A stretch of DNA of 64,000 bases from the NCBI GenBank assembly GCA_017507325.1, contig JAFWBD010000012.1, forward strand, positions 1 to 64,000, in the 5' to 3' direction. Positions 1 through 8,956 of the stretch are shown here, in pieces (position 1 is the first letter of the stretch; every line of letters begins with the position of its first letter). The translations under genes and the position numbers were made by a program. A model generated the notes under the pieces. That model searched no databases. It had not been told where the DNA came from and saw only the letters and a program-made list of their open reading frames with translations. The DNA comes from Clostridia bacterium (GTDB lineage: Bacteria; Bacillota; Clostridia; Oscillospirales; SIG627).

Positions 1-203
1 CTCAACAGCAGATGTACGTGGTCGGGCATCATATGCCCTTCTAATATTTCTACCTCTTTGTACCTACATAGTGTTCTAATTATGTCTTGCAGATCTTTCC
101 GATACTCGTAGTATATTACTTTTCTTCGGTATTTCGGAACAATTACGATATGGTACTTGCATAACCATTTTGTATGTGCTAAACTATTCGTGCGATTTGC
201 CAT
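1..203 (-). CDS. tnpA: IS200/IS605-family transposase TnpA (HUH/Y1), 5' part only
   Basis: This is a single-strand DNA transposase of the Y1 HUH class, which cuts and rejoins element ends recognised as hairpins. Sixty-seven codons are visible. They begin MANRTNSLAHTKWLCKYHIV, a typical N-terminus for IS200 transposases, and end at MPDHVHLLL, which carries the HxH (HUH) metal-binding pair. The catalytic tyrosine lies beyond the window edge. The ATG at 203 is preceded by a good ribosome binding site (GAAAGGAG). The reading frame is open with no sign of decay in the visible part. Confidence 0.88.
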   Translation of the reverse strand, partial: MANRTNSLAHTKWLCKYHIVIVPKYRRKVIYYEYRKDLQDIIRTLCRYKEVEILEGHMMPDHVHLLL

Positions 204-287
204 AAAATTCTCCTTTCGTTGTACTCTAAGACTTGAACAACCTTATTGTACCACGGGGGAGAATTTTTTGGTATAACCTCCGACGCG

Positions 288-304
288 CACCCGCATAGCG
301 GGTG
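288..304. repeat. IS end hairpin
   Basis: A perfect inverted repeat CACCCGC-ATA-GCGGGTG lies between the tnpA start and the element's outer end. On the plus strand it is followed by GTTCTTTTGTTT, so it may also act as a terminator that shields tnpA from incoming plus-strand transcription. The transposase-binding role is inferred from the family. Confidence 0.6.
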
Positions 305-356
305 GTTCTTTTGTTTCGGACGTTCCGTCCTCAACTGGCTAAAGCCACTAAAAAAA

Positions 357-386
357 GGCGTAACGCCCCAAATGGGGCATTACGCC
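357..386 (-). terminator. Intrinsic terminator of oppA-like gene
   Basis: A 14-bp stem (GGCGTAACGCCCCA / TGGGGCATTACGCC, one G-T pair) with a 2-base loop is followed, on the minus strand, by TTTTTT (356-351). It lies 20 bases past the stop codon of the binding-protein gene. Confidence 0.9.
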
Positions 387-406
387 AAATTTTAACGGAA
401 TGAGAA

Positions 407-2152
407 TTACTGAGCTTCTCCCAAGAGAGCTTCTACCTTAGCAAGATAATCCTCGTTTCTTTCCTTGTAATCCTTCAGAACGGCATCAGCAAAGATGGTA
501 TAGCCGTAGGGGCTAACGTCAAGACCCTTGAGATCGGAAGAAGCAAGGTAGTTATGAGAATAGAATACCATTGCGGTGGCGGGGCACTCTTCGGCAAAGA
601 GCTTCTCAAGTTCAATAAGCTTTGCATGACGGCCGCTTCTGGTGGTTTCCTCCAGAATCTGGTCCAAAAGAGCGGTGTAAGCTTCAGAGTTATAAGCGGT
701 TACGTGGGGAGCGATACCGGAAGAGGTAGCATCCACGGAAACAACGCTTCCGCTGTAAGCGGGAGAGAAGGGAGCGAGGAAGGAATAGGGGTTGGTGGAG
801 AGACCCTGATAGTCCAGAGCGATCACGTCAAACTCACCTGCATAGAGAGCCTTTTCGTAGCTGTTAACACCGAGACCCTTGAGGGAAACGGTGAATCCCA
901 AAGCTTCCCATACGCCCTTGGCGTACTCGGCAACCAGAACGTCATACTCGCGATCCTCGCGATAAGTGATCTCAAAGGAACCGGAGGTAACGCCTGCCTG
1001 GCTTAAAAGAGACTGAGCGGCGGAATCGGCCTTGGTGCTGTAAACAGCGCCTGCCTCCTTGCGGAAGCTCTTCTTCATGGTGCTACCGGTGGCAATATCG
1101 GCAACGAAGCCGTTTGCGGCCTTGGAGCCGAGACCGATGATGGATGCGATCTGCTCACGGTCCAAAGCGATGCTGAGCGCCTTGCGGACGCGGGCATCGG
1201 CGAGAACCTCGTTCTCACAATCGAAGAAATAAGTATAAGAGGTCAGGGTATCGGAGGATTCGATATCCTTTTCCTTGGCGTTGTAGGTATCGGAAGTAAA
1301 GCTTCCAACGTAATAGATCTCTTTGTTATCAAACTGGGTAATGGCATCGGCGGCAGAGGGAACCCAGGAGAAGTTGGTAACGAGCTGATAGGGCTTCACG
1401 TATACGTTGTAGCCATCCTCAGGGGTCTTGGGGAGACGGAAATACTTGGAGAAATCCAATCTGTATTCACCCTCGGGATCCATCTTCTTGATGGCAAAGT
1501 GTCCGTTGGTGGCGATATCGTTTACGTTGGTGGACCAGATCTCTTCCTTGCCCTGAATAACGTCATCACGCAAGGGAACCAGCGCGGGGCTGGAAATGGC
1601 CTCCAGGAACAGTTCGGGATCGATGGGTCTCTCAAACTGAACCTCAACCGTATCGGCGTCCACGGCAGCAACACCGAGATCATCGATGGTCATAACACCG
1701 GCCTTTACGTCGCGGGCGTTCTTCAGATCGTAAAGAAGAGCGGCGGCGGGGCTGGCAGTCTCGGGAGAGAGAATTCTCTTCCAAGCATAAACAACGTGGT
1801 CTGCGGTAAAGGTTCTGCCGTCATTCCATCTGGTGGAAATCAGATCAATGTAGAGAAAATACTCTTCTCTGTCGGCATTGTACTTCTGCTCCCAATCGGA
1901 AGCGAGAACGTACTCAATCTTACCGGATTTGTTCACCTGGGTCAAGCCTGCGTACAAAAGACCGGATACCTTGAGAAAATCTTTGTCATAGATCATCTCG
2001 GTGGGGTCAAGGTCCATCTGGGGAGAGGCGATATACATGGGGATGATTGCGCCCATATCGTCCATATCCACCTTGCAGGAACACAAGGAAACGGAGAGCG
2101 TTACAAACAGAAGCAACAGTGCAACTACTCTTTTCATGGCTACTTTTTTCAT
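407..2152 (-). CDS. Peptide/solute-binding lipoprotein, family 5 (OppA/DppA-like)
   Basis: Extracytoplasmic solute-binding protein (SBP family 5) of an ABC importer, 581 aa, usual length. The N-terminus is a lipoprotein signal: lysines, a hydrophobic run, then L-C-S-C with the probable lipidated Cys at residue 26. Family features include the TFTADHVVYAWKRILSP stretch near residue 115-130 and the ALDREQIA segment near residue 330. The ATG at 2152 is chosen because AGGAGG lies 5 bases upstream; an internal ATG five codons later is less well placed. No permease or ATPase gene adjoins it: it has its own promoter and terminator, so it is an orphan binding protein that must share a transporter encoded elsewhere. 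The ligand is not predictable beyond peptide-like. Confidence 0.9.
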   Translation of the reverse strand: MKKVAMKRVVALLLLFVTLSVSLCSCKVDMDDMGAIIPMYIASPQMDLDPTEMIYDKDFLKVSGLLYAGLTQVNKSGKIEYVLASDWEQKYNADREEYFLYIDLISTRWNDGRTFTADHVVYAWKRILSPETASPAAALLYDLKNARDVKAGVMTIDDLGVAAVDADTVEVQFERPIDPELFLEAISSPALVPLRDDVIQGKEEIWSTNVNDIATNGHFAIKKMDPEGEYRLDFSKYFRLPKTPEDGYNVYVKPYQLVTNFSWVPSAADAITQFDNKEIYYVGSFTSDTYNAKEKDIESSDTLTSYTYFFDCENEVLADARVRKALSIALDREQIASIIGLGSKAANGFVADIATGSTMKKSFRKEAGAVYSTKADSAAQSLLSQAGVTSGSFEITYREDREYDVLVAEYAKGVWEALGFTVSLKGLGVNSYEKALYAGEFDVIALDYQGLSTNPYSFLAPFSPAYSGSVVSVDATSSGIAPHVTAYNSEAYTALLDQILEETTRSGRHAKLIELEKLFAEECPATAMVFYSHNYLASSDLKGLDVSPYGYTIFADAVLKDYKERNEDYLAKVEALLGEAQ

Positions 2153-2198
2153 GACAACCTCCTATTCGGCACACGAATATACCAAATTACTACATGAA

Positions 2199-2227
2199 AT
2201 TATATCACAAGTTTTTCAAATAATCAA
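2199..2227 (-). promoter_or_regulatory. Sigma-A promoter for the solute-binding protein gene
   Basis: Minus-strand TTGATT (2227-2222), 17-base spacer, TATAAT (2204-2199). Transcription would begin near 2192, about 40 bases upstream of the ATG at 2152. Confidence 0.75.
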
Positions 2228-2259
2228 GTCGTATTTGAAGAAATCCAAAAACATTTTAT

Positions 2260-2289
2260 TGCACAAGATTCAGAAGAATTTCTTGTGCA
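2260..2289 (-). terminator. Probable terminator after nif3-like gene
   Basis: A 9-bp stem TGCACAAGA / TCTTGTGCA lies 18 bases past the stop of the Nif3-like gene. It is followed on the minus strand by AATAAAATGTTTTTGG, so the U-tract is imperfect. It probably ends the long minus-strand run that begins at ruvC. Confidence 0.5.
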
Positions 2290-2306
2290 GCATGTACAAA
2301 AAAATG

Positions 2307-3089
2307 TTAACTTTCATCGATTATATCGCCCCCGAGGGGTTCATAGACGGAAAACACACGAAATTCGGGGTTCAGAGCCGAAAGAGCCTCGGAAAAGTAT
2401 CTTGCCGCGTCCCGCTCCGACGCATGGTGTCCGCAGTCGATCACGGTCATTCCCCGCTCCACAGCCTCCTGCGCCTGATGGTACGGAATATCGCCGCCCA
2501 CAAAGGCATCGGCTCCGCGCAAAAGGCAAGGCTCCACCAGATCCTTTCCGGATCCGCAGCAATAGCCCACGCGAAAAACGTCCATTTCGGCCGAATACAG
2601 CCGAACGGGTGCACGCAGAGCACGGGAAACAGCCGCGGCCAATTCCTCGGGGCTCTGCTTTGCGGGCAGGCTCCCCATTCCGCCGATGAACGGCTCCTCG
2701 GGAAGAAGAGGTGCACCGTTCTCGGGCAGGATCCCGAGCCGCTCGGCAAAGCGGTCGTTCAATCCACCCACCGCCCCGTCAAAGCGGGTGTGCAGAGAGA
2801 TCAGGGAAATTTCCTCCTGCAAAAGCATTAAAACCTTTTGCCCCACAATGGAATCCTCACAGATCCGACGGAGAGGGGAAAAGATCAAAGGGTGATGGCT
2901 GACAATCAGCTCGCAATGCTCGGAAACAGCCTTTTCAATGACGGAAAAGGTCACGTCCAAGCAGGTAACGATCCCCGTCACCGTGCGATCACGATCGGGA
3001 CATACCAAAAGCCCGTCGTTATCCCACGTGCAGGCTCTTTCCTTGGGATAAAGGGATTGGAAATACGCTTCGATTTCACGAATTTTCAT
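2307..3089 (-). CDS. Nif3-like dinuclear metal centre protein (DUF34, YqfO/YbgI type)
   Basis: A 260-aa member of the Nif3/DUF34 family, which forms toroidal oligomers with a two-metal site. A GTP cyclohydrolase I type 2-like label is common in databases, but the true function is unsettled. Metal ligands are recognisable: VSHHPLIF (His65-His66) early on, and DCGHHASERDAARYFSE near the C-terminus. The start MKIREIEAYF at 3089 is preferred because GGAG lies 7 bases upstream; longer in-frame starts would run deep into trmK. The start overlaps the end of trmK by 14 bases. The trmK-nif3 pairing is conserved in Bacillota (yqfN-yqfO). Confidence 0.88.
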   Translation of the reverse strand: MKIREIEAYFQSLYPKERACTWDNDGLLVCPDRDRTVTGIVTCLDVTFSVIEKAVSEHCELIVSHHPLIFSPLRRICEDSIVGQKVLMLLQEEISLISLHTRFDGAVGGLNDRFAERLGILPENGAPLLPEEPFIGGMGSLPAKQSPEELAAAVSRALRAPVRLYSAEMDVFRVGYCCGSGKDLVEPCLLRGADAFVGGDIPYHQAQEAVERGMTVIDCGHHASERDAARYFSEALSALNPEFRVFSVYEPLGGDIIDES

Positions 3090-3810
3090 CATACTTCTCC
3101 AAAATGCTACGGCATTTCTCTTCCAATTGTTCTTCCTCGGCGGCACTTTGCCCCGCACGGCGCTTCCCTTCCGCTCTCGCACGGTAGCGCGCCCTCAGCT
3201 TCTCAAAATACAGCCGACAGCTCTCGCTTTTGATATGGGGAAGAAATTCTCCGAAGGGATCCGTTTTTTCCGAGAGGTGACGGATCACACCGTCGAAAAC
3301 GGCAAACAGCAAAACAAAGGTTTTTCCGTTTTCCGCCACAACGCTCTCTTTTTCGACACGAAAGCCGTTATGATAAAGCCACCTTCTCAAAAAGGCGGTA
3401 CGAGTCATGGGTTGCAGGGCAAAAAAGCTATCGGCCGCAAGGAAACCCTTACTGCGGGACAGGATCCCCGCAATGGTTTCACCGCCCATACCGGCGATGA
3501 CAAAAGCATCGGGACGGTAAACGGCCAGCTCTTCGATCCCATCGGTCAAAAAGAACTCCGCCTGACGGGATTTTCCCGCGCGGGCAAAATTTTGCTTCGC
3601 TCTCTCCAGCGGAGCGGCGTTCAGATCCGAAACCAACACCCTTTCGCAGTACCCGTTCTGCACAAGATACAGCGGCAAAAGGCCGTGGTCGGATCCGACG
3701 TCACAGATCACACCGCCCCGAGGAAGACTTTCCGCAATGGCGAAAAGTCTCTCGGACAAGCGGACGGTGCCCCGAGGCGCGGCGTTTTTATTTGCCGGCA
3801 AGGTAGGCAT
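3076..3810 (-). CDS. trmK: tRNA (adenine(22)-N1)-methyltransferase TrmK
   Basis: SAM-dependent Rossmann methyltransferase that makes m1A22 in bacterial tRNAs (DUF633, formerly YqfN), 244 aa. The SAM-binding motif is CDVGSDHG (residues 36-43), and the family motif VIAGMGGETIAGIL follows about residue 105. The C-terminal helical half, rich in Arg, Glu and Lys, is typical. The ATG at 3810 lies inside the last 8 codons of the DUF1858 gene (23-base overlap), which suggests translational coupling. Its ribosome binding site is weak (AAAAG 4 bases upstream). Confidence 0.9.
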   Translation of the reverse strand: MPTLPANKNAAPRGTVRLSERLFAIAESLPRGGVICDVGSDHGLLPLYLVQNGYCERVLVSDLNAAPLERAKQNFARAGKSRQAEFFLTDGIEELAVYRPDAFVIAGMGGETIAGILSRSKGFLAADSFFALQPMTRTAFLRRWLYHNGFRVEKESVVAENGKTFVLLFAVFDGVIRHLSEKTDPFGEFLPHIKSESCRLYFEKLRARYRARAEGKRRAGQSAAEEEQLEEKCRSILEKYDENS

Positions 3811-3991
3811 TGATCTTTTCTACCAGCGCATCGGCGTCGGTTCCGTGAACGGCACAAGCCTGAGCGATGGACTCGCCTCTGGAGGCGGGGCAACCGAGGC
3901 AGTGCATTCCAATCTCAAAAAAGAACTGAGCCGTGCCCTGATCGGCATCCAGAATATCGCCGATGATGCTTTCTTTGGTAACAGAAGTCAT
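3788..3991 (-). CDS. DUF1858 domain protein with CxxC motif
   Basis: A 67-aa protein made of a single DUF1858 domain, the small helical module also called the hybrid-cluster-protein-associated redox disulfide domain. The key motif GMHCLGCPAS places Cys31 and Cys34 in a CxxC arrangement. The start is supported by AAAGGAG upstream of the ATG at 3991. It lies between the P-type-ATPase-like gene and trmK in the same run. Function is unproven; a redox or metal-sensing role is inferred only from the cysteine pair. Confidence 0.85.
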   Translation of the reverse strand: MTSVTKESIIGDILDADQGTAQFFFEIGMHCLGCPASRGESIAQACAVHGTDADALVEKINAYLAGK

Positions 3992-4005
3992 TTGGTTTCT
4001 CCTTT

Positions 4006-6660
4006 CTATGATTGCAATTTATGATCGATGCTTTGCGCAAGGTCATCTTTTTTGATGGATTTAATCCATTCCGAAACCGCCATCGGCAAAAGGGATAGCA
4101 GTACGGCAAAGAAAACGATCCACATACTGAGGCCGGAGCCCGGATTTTCCTGCTGCCACATACGTGCCAAAAAGGGCAGCGAAACCGCTACGGTGGTCAA
4201 CAGAGACATAAGGCCCGTAACCGCCCCCACTTTACCGATCCCCTTCAGATTTCGAATCAAGGGAGAATCGAATTTCAGAGAAAGCGAGAGAAGGTAGGCT
4301 TCAAGGGTGAAGGTGATCAAGGCGGCGGAATTGGCCGTTGCGATGCCTCCCGAGGCGTACAGCGCGATCTGACGGGAGAGCATGGCACAAATGGCCGCAA
4401 CGGCGCCCGCAAGCAAGGGATGAACCATTAAGGCGCGGAGAGAGACCACCTTATCCTCCCGCAAAACGCTCCTTGCATGCTCAAGGCGCGGCCCGGGATC
4501 GCGATACGGAATATTGATTCCGGAAGGAATCACCGCACCGAGACAGCAGATCAACAAAGGCAGAGTATCAAAGGGAACGTGACCGTCCGCCGCGAAGGAA
4601 AACAGCACCGAAAAGCCCAGTGCAAACTGGATCAGGAGCGTATACTGCATCAGGTGAACCACGTTGCGATACAGAATTCGTGACCAATTGATACACAGCG
4701 GGATCAATTCGTACTTTTTTTCCTTGACCAGAATATCCGCATTTAAGCGGACGGCATTTTGCTTTTCCCCGATCCCCACCACGGAAATATCCGATTCCAT
4801 CTGAGGCAGGGTGTCGTAAAGACCGCCGGTCAAGGAGAGGGTAATGTCTCCGTTATCCTTATGGAATTTCACAATGCTTTGCTTTTCTTCCGCGGGGAAA
4901 CCGCAATAAGCCTTATATTTTTCAATATCCGCTACGAAAATTCCCCGATCCATTCGCTCGTAGCTTTGATAGGAAAGAGCATATTGATAATCATCGGGTC
5001 CGATGATGGAAACGGTACGGGAAAGCGCCGCCACGGTTTCGGGGTAATCATCCGTCAAAAGATACGTCTGAATACCCGATTTCTGACAAATACTGACGCC
5101 GTTGGCCGCCGCCGCACTCACGGGAGTGGAAAGACCGAAGACCCCAAGATAGGTCATTCCTCGGCAAAGCTGTCTTTGATCCCCCGTGGAGGGAGAGGAC
5201 AGATTCAGCACCGCCACCGAAACGATCCGCTCGCAAATCTCGGAAAGATGCTTGGCATTGGCACGCATCACGGAGCGGGTCGATTCGTTCATAGCCCGTT
5301 TTTTTCCGTTTTCGTAATACTCGGTGCAAGATGCCAAAACGGAATTGGGATTGCCCCGAATCACCAGTCGATACCGTCCGTCACAGAGGGTTAAAGCACA
5401 GGAATATCCGTATTTCGGGTCAAAATCGTAGCGGTTGACGTACATATGATTACGCTCCAGCACCCGTTTTTGAAGGCCCGCCTGCGCCGCCGCCGAAAGG
5501 ATGGCTCTTTCCGCCGTCCATTCCTCCCGCTTTCCCGCAAAATATTGGCGGGAATTTTGGGCAAGGAGAAGATTCTCCAGCAAGGGACGGGCTTTTTCCG
5601 CATCGTCCTTAAAGGAGAGCATTTCCATCCCCACGTAAAAGGAGCCCGCAATGGGCTGGGAATAAAACAAATAGTCACCGGAATTGACAAACACGCAGTT
5701 GACGTCGCACAGTCTGTCCACCGCGCCGGGATTTCGGAACACGACCCCCTGCGCAAAAAGCCTTTCGGACATATACGCAATGGAAAGGTCGCAAAGCAGC
5801 TCCATAGAATCGGGAAAGCTGGCAACCACCACCGCGGCCACGTAATGGAGGGCGGAAAAGATCTCTTGCCCCCAAAATACGCTCCACGCAAAGAGGAAAA
5901 AGCAACTGACGACCCAAACCAAGGAAATTTGTTTTTTCAATTCCATAGCCGTTTGGTAGATCAGAGGCATTGAGGTATTCTGCCTGGAAACGGTAAAATT
6001 TTCGTTATCGAAGACGTTACGCCCCGTATTGCAGACAAACACCTTGGCACCGCCGTGAAGGATGACGCTGCCCGCAAACAGGATGCACTCAAAATAGGGG
6101 TAACCGCTTCCCTTTTCCCGAACCTCATCGTGACTTCTTTTAAACAGCGGCACACGGCGACCCGTTACACTGGCTTCCAGTATCTTCAAGGAATTGTGAC
6201 GGAGAATGATTCCGTCGCAGGGCATCACGTCTCCCTTTTCCAAAAGGAGAATATCCCCGGGAACGATCTCTCTTTTTTCCACGGACAAAACCCGCCCGTT
6301 ACGGCGGACGTGATAGCGCCCGCCGGAAAAGCGGCGTATCCGCTCCTGAGCGCGCTTCACATAGAGCTGTGTTCCGAGAGCAAAGGCCGTATACAACGCC
6401 ACCGTGATCAGAAGAGCGGCCAGCGAGGTGCCCCGCTCCGTGGCCAGATAGTCGATCAGACAGACCAAAAGGAATAAAACCATCATAATATCGCCGAAGA
6501 TCTTTTTTAAAAGATCCACCGAGGAGTTTTTCTTTTCAAACAGAATATTCTCCCCGAATTCCCGACGATTTCTCAAGACCTGCTCGGAGCTGAGGCCGTT
6601 TTCCGTATCGGTTCCCAAAACAGCCTTAAGCTTTTCAAGATCTACTTCCAGCAGGTTCAT
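4006..6660 (-). CDS. P-type ATPase-like membrane protein with all catalytic motifs replaced (pseudo-ATPase)
   Basis: An 884-aa protein with the layout of a P-type (SERCA/PMA-like) cation ATPase: N-terminal cation-ATPase domain, two membrane helices (about 55-100), actuator domain, M3/M4, P and N domains, then a C-terminal membrane bundle (about 670-865). Length and frame are intact. The family signatures align but have lost their chemistry: TGES is TGRR (166-169), PEGLP is PDSME (283-287), DKTGTLT is NSGDYLF (326-332, with Asn at the phosphorylated Asp), KGAPE is RGNPN (435-439), TGDxxxTA is TDDYPETV (536-543), and TGDGVND is VGIGEKQ (628-634). Phosphoenzyme formation should therefore be impossible. 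ATGA overlap with the upstream clpE-like gene implies coupled translation. A regulatory or scaffold role is inferred; the substrate is unknown. Confidence 0.85.
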   Translation of the reverse strand: MNLLEVDLEKLKAVLGTDTENGLSSEQVLRNRREFGENILFEKKNSSVDLLKKIFGDIMMVLFLLVCLIDYLATERGTSLAALLITVALYTAFALGTQLYVKRAQERIRRFSGGRYHVRRNGRVLSVEKREIVPGDILLLEKGDVMPCDGIILRHNSLKILEASVTGRRVPLFKRSHDEVREKGSGYPYFECILFAGSVILHGGAKVFVCNTGRNVFDNENFTVSRQNTSMPLIYQTAMELKKQISLVWVVSCFFLFAWSVFWGQEIFSALHYVAAVVVASFPDSMELLCDLSIAYMSERLFAQGVVFRNPGAVDRLCDVNCVFVNSGDYLFYSQPIAGSFYVGMEMLSFKDDAEKARPLLENLLLAQNSRQYFAGKREEWTAERAILSAAAQAGLQKRVLERNHMYVNRYDFDPKYGYSCALTLCDGRYRLVIRGNPNSVLASCTEYYENGKKRAMNESTRSVMRANAKHLSEICERIVSVAVLNLSSPSTGDQRQLCRGMTYLGVFGLSTPVSAAAANGVSICQKSGIQTYLLTDDYPETVAALSRTVSIIGPDDYQYALSYQSYERMDRGIFVADIEKYKAYCGFPAEEKQSIVKFHKDNGDITLSLTGGLYDTLPQMESDISVVGIGEKQNAVRLNADILVKEKKYELIPLCINWSRILYRNVVHLMQYTLLIQFALGFSVLFSFAADGHVPFDTLPLLICCLGAVIPSGINIPYRDPGPRLEHARSVLREDKVVSLRALMVHPLLAGAVAAICAMLSRQIALYASGGIATANSAALITFTLEAYLLSLSLKFDSPLIRNLKGIGKVGAVTGLMSLLTTVAVSLPFLARMWQQENPGSGLSMWIVFFAVLLSLLPMAVSEWIKSIKKDDLAQSIDHKLQS

Positions 6661-8936
6661 ACGTTCTCTCGGATCAAGGACGTAACAATTTCCCCGTTTT
6701 CCACGGAAAGACGGACTCCGATGATCTTGCGATCCCGATCGGATACAATGGCATCCGAGATCTTATCCTCGATCTCTCTTTGAATATAGCGAGCCATATT
6801 TCTGGCACCGTATTTTTCGCTGTAGCTCTTTTCGGCCACGAGCGCCACGGAATCACTGCCGTAGGAAAGGCTCAAAGCCTTATTCTCCAGCGCTTCCTTC
6901 AATTCTCGCAGGCGGAGCTCGGCAATGCGAACAAAATCCTCTCGGGAAAGCTTTCGGAAGGTGATGATCTCATCCACTCGGTTGATAAATTCCGGCTTCA
7001 AGAAGGATTCCAGGCCCTTTTGGGTACGGGAATCTTCGGCCTCGTCCAGACTGTGTCCGAAGCCGGAAACTCCCGAGCGGACTTGACTGCCCGCATTGGT
7101 GGTCATCACGATCACCGTGTTTTCAAAATTGATTTCCTTGCCATGGGCATCGGCGATCTTTCCGTCATCCAGCACCTGCAAAAGGATATTCAAAACGTCC
7201 GGATGGGCCTTTTCGATCTCATCGAACAAAACCACCGAATAGGGCTTGCGGCGTATCTTTTCCGTTAACTGACCCGCATCGTCATACCCCACGTAACCGG
7301 GAGGCGATCCGATGATCCGAGAGACGGAATGCTTTTCCATAAATTCCGACATATCCAAACGGATCAGAGAATCGTTGGTATCGAACAGATGAGAGGCCAA
7401 GACCTTTACAAGCTCGGTCTTGCCCACTCCCGTGGGCCCCGCAAAAATGAAGCTGGCGGGCTTTGCCTTCACGCCGATTCCCGCGCGGTGGCGCTTGATG
7501 GCGCGGCAAACGGCATCGGCGGCGTGATCCTGCCCGATGATCCTTGCGGTCAATTCATCCTTCAGGGAAACGATCTTTTCAAATTCTCCCGCGGAAATGC
7601 TGGCGGCGGGAATTCCCGTCCACGCCTCGATCACACGGGCAATATCCTCAAGCTCCACCTCGATCCCGTCGCGAAGGGCGGAAAGCCTTTGGAATTCCTC
7701 CTCCTTGCGAAGCTGAGACACCTTGATCTGCGCGATTCGGGCATAGGTGGAATCATCCGGATCGCTTTTGGCCTCCAGCTGCTCCTTTTCCGAGCGGATC
7801 TCCTCCAATTCCTTCGTCAAAGCATCGATGCGATTGATCACGTCACTGTCCACGACCTTGCGGGCGCAGGCCTCATCCAAAATATCGATGGCCTTATCGG
7901 GAAGAAAGCGGTCGGTAATATAGCGCTCGGAAAGCGTCACGGCGGTGCGGAGAATGGAATCCGGCACCTTCAGCCCGTGATACGCCTCGTAATACTTCTT
8001 GACACCCTTCAAGATCTCAACGGTTTTTTGCACGTTGGGCTCCTCTACCGTTACCGGCTGGAAGCGGCGCTCCAGCGCCTGATCCTTTTCGATGTATTTT
8101 CGGTATTCCGCAAGGGTGGTGGCACCGATGATCTGAATCTCTCCGCGGGAGAGGGCGGGCTTTAAAATATTGGCACAGCTCATTCCGCCCTCGGAATCCC
8201 CTGCACCGACGATGGTATGGATCTCATCGATCACCAATATGATATTTCCGAGCTTTTTCACCTCTTCCACAAGGCTCTTGACCCGACTTTCGAATTGTCC
8301 GCGAAAATGAGTTCCCGCCACCAGCGCAGTCAGATCCAGAAGGAAGACCTCCTTATCCATCAAGCGAACGGGCACCTTTTTTTCCGCAATGCGCTGAGCC
8401 AAAAGCTCGGCAATGGCGGTTTTGCCCACACCGGGCTCGCCGATCAGGCAGGGATTGTTTTTCTGACGGCGGCAAAGAATCTGGACCACCCGATCCATTT
8501 CCGCTTCTCTGCCGATCACGGCATCCAATTCACCGCGGGCGGCACGGGCAGTGAGATTGATGCAGTAGCCGTCCAGCATTTTTCCGTGCTTTTTTTGCTT
8601 TTTTCCTTCCTTTTCGGGGGGAGGGCTTTCCTTGGAATCGCCTTGCTCCACGGGAACGGGGGGCATGGCACCGCCCAGAAAGGACTGAATATCCAAGGCC
8701 GCGGCACCGCTTGCTCCGCCATCCTCCAGCCCTTCCATCATTTGTCCCATTTGCTGCTCGATCATATCCATATCTTCATCGCGCAGACCCATTTTTTCCA
8801 TATAATCGGAGAAAGGCTTGATATTCAATTCCTTGGCGCAACGGATGCAAAGCCCCTCGGAGGTCACCTTTTCCCCCTGAATCTTATTGATATAGATCAC
8901 AGCGGGGCGCTGCTTACAACGAGAACATAATTTCAT
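6657..8936 (-). CDS. clpE: ClpE-like AAA+ unfoldase with N-terminal zinc finger
   Basis: A 759-aa Hsp100 ATPase. The N-terminus is a four-cysteine zinc finger, CSRCKQRP...CIRC (Cys4, Cys7, Cys30, Cys33), as in ClpE and McsA, in place of Clp_N repeats. An acidic, Met-rich linker follows. AAA domain 1 has GEPGVGKT (166-173) and VIDEIH (235-240); there is a coiled/UVR-like middle region (365-430); AAA domain 2 has GPTGVGKT (500-507). A SGFGHS loop sits where ClpC/ClpE carry the ClpP-contact G-F. The start at MKLCSRCK is chosen because the zinc finger begins there; the in-frame extension upstream would overlap pgsA. No CtsR operator was seen upstream, since the gene follows pgsA after 20 bases. 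The unfoldase probably partners ClpP encoded elsewhere. Confidence 0.88.
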   Translation of the reverse strand: MKLCSRCKQRPAVIYINKIQGEKVTSEGLCIRCAKELNIKPFSDYMEKMGLRDEDMDMIEQQMGQMMEGLEDGGASGAAALDIQSFLGGAMPPVPVEQGDSKESPPPEKEGKKQKKHGKMLDGYCINLTARAARGELDAVIGREAEMDRVVQILCRRQKNNPCLIGEPGVGKTAIAELLAQRIAEKKVPVRLMDKEVFLLDLTALVAGTHFRGQFESRVKSLVEEVKKLGNIILVIDEIHTIVGAGDSEGGMSCANILKPALSRGEIQIIGATTLAEYRKYIEKDQALERRFQPVTVEEPNVQKTVEILKGVKKYYEAYHGLKVPDSILRTAVTLSERYITDRFLPDKAIDILDEACARKVVDSDVINRIDALTKELEEIRSEKEQLEAKSDPDDSTYARIAQIKVSQLRKEEEFQRLSALRDGIEVELEDIARVIEAWTGIPAASISAGEFEKIVSLKDELTARIIGQDHAADAVCRAIKRHRAGIGVKAKPASFIFAGPTGVGKTELVKVLASHLFDTNDSLIRLDMSEFMEKHSVSRIIGSPPGYVGYDDAGQLTEKIRRKPYSVVLFDEIEKAHPDVLNILLQVLDDGKIADAHGKEINFENTVIVMTTNAGSQVRSGVSGFGHSLDEAEDSRTQKGLESFLKPEFINRVDEIITFRKLSREDFVRIAELRLRELKEALENKALSLSYGSDSVALVAEKSYSEKYGARNMARYIQREIEDKISDAIVSDRDRKIIGVRLSVENGEIVTSLIRENV

Positions 8937-8956
8937 ACAGTACCTGACTTTCCTTT

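Larger units (their letters stand above)
1..348 (-). mobile_element. IS200/IS605-family insertion sequence, one end (partial)
   Basis: The window opens inside an IS200/IS605-type element. It holds the 5' part of a Y1 transposase gene and about 145 bases of upstream end sequence. That sequence contains a perfect 7-bp hairpin with a 3-base loop (CACCCGC / GCGGGTG, 288-304), as expected of the subterminal hairpins bound by these transposases. Smaller stems lie at 318-330 and 336-347. The outer boundary is placed just before the oppA terminator (357 onward) by inference. The other end and any tnpB lie outside the window. Confidence 0.6.

Noticed and set aside
4006-6660. Treating the P-type-ATPase-like gene as a pseudogene
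   Set aside because: There is no stop or frameshift over 884 codons, base composition is like the neighbours', and it is coupled to clpE; altered motifs alone do not make it a pseudogene.
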